Shown here piece after piece: positions 60,188 through 64,000 of a stretch of 64,000 bases of DNA. This DNA is from Enteractinococcus coprophilus (GTDB lineage Bacteria > Actinomycetota > Actinomycetes > Actinomycetales > Micrococcaceae): assembly GCF_006716305.1 (NCBI RefSeq), contig NZ_VFOU01000003.1, forward strand, positions 646,343-710,342, in the 5' to 3' direction. The notes beneath the pieces were generated by a model, which did no database searches, was not told the origin of the DNA, and saw only the letters and a list, made by a program, of their open reading frames with translations. A program made the position numbers and the translations under genes. The stretch's first letter is position 1. Each line of letters opens with the position of its first letter.

Positions 60188-61096
60188 ATGGCCATTCCAC
60201 AGGGTAAATCTATTCGCCCGGCTGATACTGACACCTGGTCGCCCCCACTGCCCGCGGCCGCCGGGTTTGAACATTTCATGATTGATACGCCGGGATTGCA
60301 CACGCATGTGGCGACCATCGGCGACGGCGAACCGGTCATCATGTTGCACGGTTTCCCACAGCACTGGTGGCAGTGGCGCAACGTTGCCCCGGCCATCGCC
60401 GCCGAAGGGTTTCAGGTATTTTGTCCTGACCTACGCGGTGCTGGGTGGACCGTTGCCGATGATCCCTATATTGAACGGCAAACCCGTCTGCGCGATCTAT
60501 TAGCTATCTATGATGCCCTTCAGATCGAAAGTGCCCACGTGATCTCACACGACATGGGCGTTCTTACCGCCATGCAGCTCAGCTACGAATATCCCGAACG
60601 TGTACGCTCAGCAATCCAGCTGTCGGTATTTCCCGGATTTGCGAAATTCCACCCAAAACTCGCCCCGGCTTTTCGACACCTACCCGGCCTTATCTGGTAT
60701 CGATCTGGCGCTTCGCTGCGGGATATCTTCTCCCGCAGATACATGACTCACCCGCTATCCGATGAGATCGCTGGAGCATACCTTGCACCACTTCAGCGCC
60801 CAGAGATCGATGCCGCCGTCAGACCTCTCGTTCGCAAAATGCTCATGCCCGAGGCGCTGCGCATTGTCCGTGGCGCCTACCGACGTCGTCGACTCTCCGT
60901 CCCCACGCTGGTTGTCTTTGGCAGACAAGATCACCCCACCACCGAAGAGCTCATGAATGTGATCTGTAAGAATCCCCAGCAATACGCGGATCATGTTGAA
61001 TTCGCCTACGTCAACGATGCCGCCCATTTCATCGTCGACGACGCTCCCGAGGCCGTGGCGACCCTGGCAACCGGCTGGCTCGCCCAACGAAACTGA
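60188..61096 (+). CDS. Alpha/beta hydrolase, epoxide hydrolase/haloalkane dehalogenase type
   Basis: 302 residues. HGFPQHWWQWRNVAPAIA (about 56-73) contains the oxyanion-hole HG.P motif; the nucleophile is Asp in VISHDMGVLTAMQL (about 122-135), so the enzyme belongs to the epoxide hydrolase/dehalogenase branch rather than the serine esterase branch. The C-terminal His lies in VNDAAHFIVDDAPEAVA. ATG 60188 is chosen; the in-frame TTG at 60176 is possible. No neighbour suggests the substrate. Confidence 0.85.
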   Translation: MAIPQGKSIRPADTDTWSPPLPAAAGFEHFMIDTPGLHTHVATIGDGEPVIMLHGFPQHWWQWRNVAPAIAAEGFQVFCPDLRGAGWTVADDPYIERQTRLRDLLAIYDALQIESAHVISHDMGVLTAMQLSYEYPERVRSAIQLSVFPGFAKFHPKLAPAFRHLPGLIWYRSGASLRDIFSRRYMTHPLSDEIAGAYLAPLQRPEIDAAVRPLVRKMLMPEALRIVRGAYRRRRLSVPTLVVFGRQDHPTTEELMNVICKNPQQYADHVEFAYVNDAAHFIVDDAPEAVATLATGWLAQRN

Positions 61097-61137
61097 GCCC
61101 CGGCAACTGGCCAGGTGATTCTGCTATATGTGGGTGG

Positions 61138-61845
61138 GTGCTCATCGAAATTTGGGAACGCGCCACGAGCGTTCAACCACCCCTGCCACAGACCTGGGTG
61201 TTGGCCGTCGCCGTCGTCACCCTCATGGTGACCTGGTCGCCTGTCGGCTACCGCCTAGTTCGACATTTAGCGACCTTGCTGCACGAAGCCGGCCACGCGA
61301 TCGTCTCGGTGCTGGTCGGACGTAAACTGCGCGGCATCCGCCTGCATTCCGACACCTCAGGCCTCACCCTTTCACGCGGCAAGCCCACCGGTCCCGGCAT
61401 GATCGCCACTCTCCTGGCCGGTTACCCGGCCCCGGCTGTCGTCGGCTTAGCCGGAGCGTGGTTGCTCGGCAAAGGATTCGCCGCCGGCACCCTCTGGGCA
61501 CTGGTCGTTCTGTGTGCTGCGATGCTGCTGTTCATCCGCAACTTCTACGGCCTGTGGGTTGTCGTAATCACCGGCGCCGGTGTAGCAGCCCTCAGCTGGC
61601 TTGCCTCCGGAACGGTCATCTCGATTGCGGCCTATCTGATGGTCTGGGGACTCTTGCTGATCGCACCGCGCGCAGTGGTTGATCTGCACCGGTCCCGACG
61701 ACGACAACGCGGTCGCAGAGATAGTGATGCCGATCAGCTGGCGCGTCTGACACGCTTGCCAGCGGGTGTGTGGGTTGGCATCTTCTGGCTGATCACCGCG
61801 GCATGTCTTCTGGCCGGCGGTTGGCTGTTATTGACTCCTGGCTAG
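61138..61845 (+). CDS. M50-like membrane metalloprotease-type protein
   Basis: 235 residues. The HEAGH motif (LLHEAGHAIVSVLVG, about 44-58) is in the first of about five to six membrane segments, as in M50B-like intramembrane protease homologues. The second metal-binding Asp motif is not obvious. The start is GTG 61138 with GGGTGG in front. Its last 53 nt overlap the end of the methylase-like gene on the opposite strand. The family often lies near sporulation or stress genes; here there is no such context. Confidence 0.72.
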   Translation: MLIEIWERATSVQPPLPQTWVLAVAVVTLMVTWSPVGYRLVRHLATLLHEAGHAIVSVLVGRKLRGIRLHSDTSGLTLSRGKPTGPGMIATLLAGYPAPAVVGLAGAWLLGKGFAAGTLWALVVLCAAMLLFIRNFYGLWVVVITGAGVAALSWLASGTVISIAAYLMVWGLLLIAPRAVVDLHRSRRRQRGRRDSDADQLARLTRLPAGVWVGIFWLITAACLLAGGWLLLTPG

Positions 61846-62560
61846 CCCGCTGAAACACCAGGAGCGCATCGGAGATCAGATCGTGTGGATAACGATCCCA
61901 AAGGATTTCGGTGATCCCCACCAAGCTCAGATGCTCGGCAAGCACACGCGCACAATCCGCGATTAACTGCGTGGTTCTTCCTCGGTAGTGAATGTCGGCG
62001 AGGTTCCACACAATGAAACCATCCGGTGCGATCAGGCGAGCGCATTGCGCAGCCACTTCCCCGAGTTCGCGCAAGTACCGGTTGTAGTCGCCGTCTTCAC
62101 CCTCGTATCCCTTCAGCGGATCGGCGGGGTGATCGTCTGCCGTCATGTAGGGCGGAGAGGTCAAAATCAAGTCGATGCTGGCCTCACCCAATTCTGGTGC
62201 AGCGTCCGGCAGCGTTCTTAATAACTGTTTAGCATCGCCTTCGAGAATGTGCGCATCTGGTATGTGGTGGTTGAGGTAGGCCACCCGATCGGGTAGCAGC
62301 TCCAACCCGAGTGCTCGTCGCTTCAGCGCCACCGCTCGCTGAAGAGTGGTACCAAATCCCGCGAAAGGATCCAGAACCAGGTCGCCCGGTTTGGTACAGC
62401 GTCCAATGACGTGGTCCACAAGGTCTGGCAGCATGTGCACGTCTTCATCAGCACCTTGGGGACGTTCGGCCAAGAATCGATCGTGGCGTGCAAACAGTTG
62501 TGAGTCCAACGGCGAATGCTTCGAAGCGCTGCCGCTGGAGGCGTCACTGGAGTGGTTCAT
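61793..62560 (-). CDS. DNA methylase-like protein (orphan, N4/N6 amino type)
   Basis: 255 residues. The SAM site is DPFAGFG at 64-70 and the catalytic motif is TSPPY at 134-138, so motif I precedes motif IV. TSPPY is typical of N4-cytosine or N6-adenine methylases; some RNA methylases share it. No restriction endonuclease is adjacent. ATG 62560 has a weak ribosome site. It overlaps the M50-like gene on the opposite strand by 53 nt, a convergent arrangement that may allow antisense effects. Confidence 0.75.
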   Translation of the reverse strand: MNHSSDASSGSASKHSPLDSQLFARHDRFLAERPQGADEDVHMLPDLVDHVIGRCTKPGDLVLDPFAGFGTTLQRAVALKRRALGLELLPDRVAYLNHHIPDAHILEGDAKQLLRTLPDAAPELGEASIDLILTSPPYMTADDHPADPLKGYEGEDGDYNRYLRELGEVAAQCARLIAPDGFIVWNLADIHYRGRTTQLIADCARVLAEHLSLVGITEILWDRYPHDLISDALLVFQRASQESITANRRPEDMPR

Positions 62561-62785
62561 ATTCTGCAGTGTAGCCCGGCCCTTGGAACAGGGCGGTCCT
62601 GCTGGCGAACTATCTTCTCGTGCATTGGGAGGACTCAACCGCAATACCCTGTGACCCGCCAGTAAACTGGAAGCACCGTACCACGGAAAGCGCTAGCTAA
62701 AACTTTGACCGCCCTGCGAACTCAACCTTGAGTGGCGGGGCAGTCTTGTTGCTCCATCCGCAAAGGCAACCTTTGTGGAAACACG

Positions 62786-62815
62786 AAACCCGCCAGATTA
62801 TAATCTGACGGGTTT
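62786..62815 (-). terminator. Hairpin after tRNA-Lys
   Basis: AAACCCGCCAGATTA (62786-62800) and TAATCTGACGGGTTT (62801-62815) form a 15-bp palindrome with one mismatch, effectively a stem with a short central loop. It lies 28 nt beyond the tRNA 3' end. More imperfect hairpins lie at 62707-62742 and 62761-62775; the 282 bp between the tRNA and the methylase gene contain no evident gene. Confidence 0.6.
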
Positions 62816-62842
62816 TGCGCTATCTCACTGAAGATAGTCTCG

Positions 62843-62915
62843 TGGGCCCTGCGGGGATCGAACCCGCGACCTGCGGATTAAAAGTCCGATGCTCTACCTA
62901 CTGAGCTAAAGGCCC
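62843..62915 (-). tRNA. tRNA-Lys (TTT)
   Basis: Acceptor stem GGGCCTT/AGGGCCC, D arm TAGCTCAGTAGGTAGAGCA, anticodon arm ATCGGACTTTTAATCCG with anticodon TTT and T33, T arm GCGGGTTCGATCCCCGC, discriminator A. The layout is fully standard. CCA is not encoded. Confidence 0.95.
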
Positions 62916-63056
62916 ACGGTCCGTTGAGGACCGATAAATGATTGTAGCCTATTTTGCTACGGAACAAAAATCACTCAAGAGGCTGTTATTTAGGGGTGCA
63001 CCTGCCCTAGGCTGTCGAAGGTACGTCTCAATTACCGAAGTACCTAAGGAGTACGT

Positions 63057-63737
63057 TTGAGTTTGCAGCGGGGTAGTTCCGCCGGTATTCAATATCACCG
63101 CCCGAAGTTGACGCCGCTTGAGGAGTTTGAGCATCGTTCGGGCGGCATCGATCCGGCCGAGGTATTCTCCGCTGCCCAAATCATCGCGGCTAAACTCGTA
63201 GCAACCGGGCAAGATCCTGACGCCGATGATGCAACTGTTGACTGGCTCGTCGATCTCGTCGCCGACGTCGGGCTCGACACGATGGCGCGTATGTGGGCCG
63301 ATGCCCCTGCTGTGACCTATGGGGGCGCTCTGTGGCGGTTGTACGCTCTCCAGCAGGCCACCCAACGCGATGGTGACCGTTGGGCCGCCTGGTACCGAGC
63401 GGGGTATGAGGCATATGTTTCGCGTGTGATCGCCGGCGCCTCTGAACCACCGCAGGCACGTGACCTACAGTCGCTGATCACCAAGATCCTCACCGGGGTA
63501 TACGCCGGTGATTTTGCTATCGCTTTGGAGCGCGGTGGCGCCTACGCCCGGGTGATTGCTGCCGGCCAGCACCAGCACGCCGAACAACTCGAAGATCACA
63601 ATCCGGCAGCTGCCGCAGCTTTGGAGCATCGCTCGACGAAATTACAGCGCACCGCTACCGAATTAGAGCTCTGTGCCGCTGCCTGGCGTCAAGGACGCCT
63701 GCAGACTGAGACTGCCGAGCGACGTCCAACGAATTAA
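63057..63737 (+). CDS. Hypothetical actinobacterial protein upstream of the phosphate-transport gene
   Basis: 226 residues, helical, soluble, acidic overall. It starts MSLQRGSSAGIQYHRPKLTPLEEFEHRSGG and contains long Ala-rich amphipathic helices (VSRVIAGASEPPQARDLQSLITKIL, HQHAEQLEDHNPAAAAALEHRSTKLQRTATELELCAAAWRQGR). I do not recognise a domain. The start is TTG 63057 with AAGGAG 6 nt upstream. It is 41 nt before the DUF47 gene, in the same direction, so co-transcription is likely. Confidence 0.78.
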   Translation: MSLQRGSSAGIQYHRPKLTPLEEFEHRSGGIDPAEVFSAAQIIAAKLVATGQDPDADDATVDWLVDLVADVGLDTMARMWADAPAVTYGGALWRLYALQQATQRDGDRWAAWYRAGYEAYVSRVIAGASEPPQARDLQSLITKILTGVYAGDFAIALERGGAYARVIAAGQHQHAEQLEDHNPAAAAALEHRSTKLQRTATELELCAAAWRQGRLQTETAERRPTN

Positions 63738-63778
63738 TTCAGCACCGCATTAACTTTCGGTGTGTAAAGTAACCAATC

Positions 63779-64000
63779 ATGAAGCTGTCTGTAACGCGCC
63801 TATTTTCTGCCGATGAATCAGGCGCGACTCACGTTCGAACGCTTGCCAAATTCCTAGTGGAGTCCGTAGACCTTGTGACACAAATGTTTGGTGCATCGCC
63901 AGAAACAGGCACCGAACTCGACGCGCAACTCGATAACCTCAACGACCAGGCTTCAAAAACCCAGACCGCCATGCTCACCGCACTGCGCAGCTCCTACCTG
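63779..64000 (+). CDS. DUF47 family protein (phosphate transport accessory), N-terminal part
   Basis: Only the first 74 residues are in the window. MKLSVTRLFSADE then helices LAKFLVESVDLVTQMFG and LDAQLDNLNDQASKTQTAMLTALRSSYL fit the start of DUF47 proteins, which regulate or assist PiT-type phosphate transporters usually encoded next. The ribosome site is weak. The rest lies beyond base 64000. Confidence 0.7.
   Translation, partial: MKLSVTRLFSADESGATHVRTLAKFLVESVDLVTQMFGASPETGTELDAQLDNLNDQASKTQTAMLTALRSSYL

Noticed and set aside
1..64000. CRISPR arrays, insertion sequences, prophage genes or riboswitches
   Set aside because: No repeat-spacer pattern, transposase, integrase or phage structural motif was seen, and no known riboswitch consensus was recognised by eye.

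Overview
The window is 64 kb of chromosomal DNA from an actinobacterium. The moderately high G+C, dense gene packing with many 1-4 bp start/stop overlaps, frequent GTG and TTG starts, a Ku/multidomain-LigD end-joining pair, a LAQTG sortase-type surface protein, a DtxR/IdeR-type iron box, SatD and DUF6480 proteins, and a gltn-type QsuB/QsuD quinate pathway all point to Actinomycetota. A Micrococcales lineage (Micrococcaceae-like) is my inference and was not tested by any search. No insertion sequence, prophage or CRISPR array was seen.

Layout: 1-5.9 kb holds the 5' end of a molybdopterin oxidoreductase, the divergent ku/ligD pair and three small conserved genes, one of them a hydrolase-fold protein lacking its catalytic serine. 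5.9-14.4 kb holds a secreted EEP-family protein, pdxS followed by an EamA transporter behind a perfect inverted-repeat operator, azlCD, an MFS pump, an SDR, a lipoprotein and a pterin dehydratase fused to a glyoxalase-like domain. 14.5-21 kb holds a six-domain surface protein, a decayed ABC-F resistance gene that still has its leader peptide and attenuator, a satD operon flanked by matching palindromes, and a lactate-permease homologue. 21-24.8 kb holds the first of three paralogous proteins of unknown function and small membrane proteins. 24.8-31.7 kb is a short-chain fatty-acid transporter and a quinate/shikimate catabolic cluster (IclR regulator, AroQ, MHS transporter, quinate/shikimate dehydrogenase, QsuB-like dehydroshikimate dehydratase). 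31.7-37.9 kb is an iron-siderophore ABC importer, a siderophore-interacting reductase and a divergent MFS gene sharing an iron box. 37.9-39.6 kb is the second paralogue.

39.7-45.4 kb is an organic-acid uptake locus: a cytosolic LytS-like kinase, a LytTR regulator, a small membrane protein and one ActP-type symporter in a 4-bp-overlap operon, divergent from a DUF485/ActP pair with a CRP/GlxR-like site. 45.4-53.2 kb holds a MetF-like protein, a YggS protein, tRNA-Cys with an unusual anticodon loop, the third paralogue, a deaminase, a frameshifted HAD phosphatase, pyruvate oxidase PoxB and a YtxH-like protein. 53.5-59 kb holds an aromatic-acid transporter and a signalling locus made of a lone receiver protein, a processive GT2 glycosyltransferase with a C-terminal HPt-like domain that lacks the phospho-accepting His, and a membrane histidine kinase. 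59-64 kb holds an epimerase, an epoxide-hydrolase-like enzyme, an M50-like membrane protein, an orphan DNA methylase-like protein, tRNA-Lys, a hypothetical protein and the start of a DUF47 phosphate-transport accessory gene.

The strongest candidates for something undescribed are the glycosyltransferase/pseudo-HPt/receiver/kinase locus (54.9-58.9 kb), the three-member paralogous family, the palindrome pair around satD, and the relic ABC-F gene with its attenuator. All functional statements come from reading motifs by eye; no database search was run.
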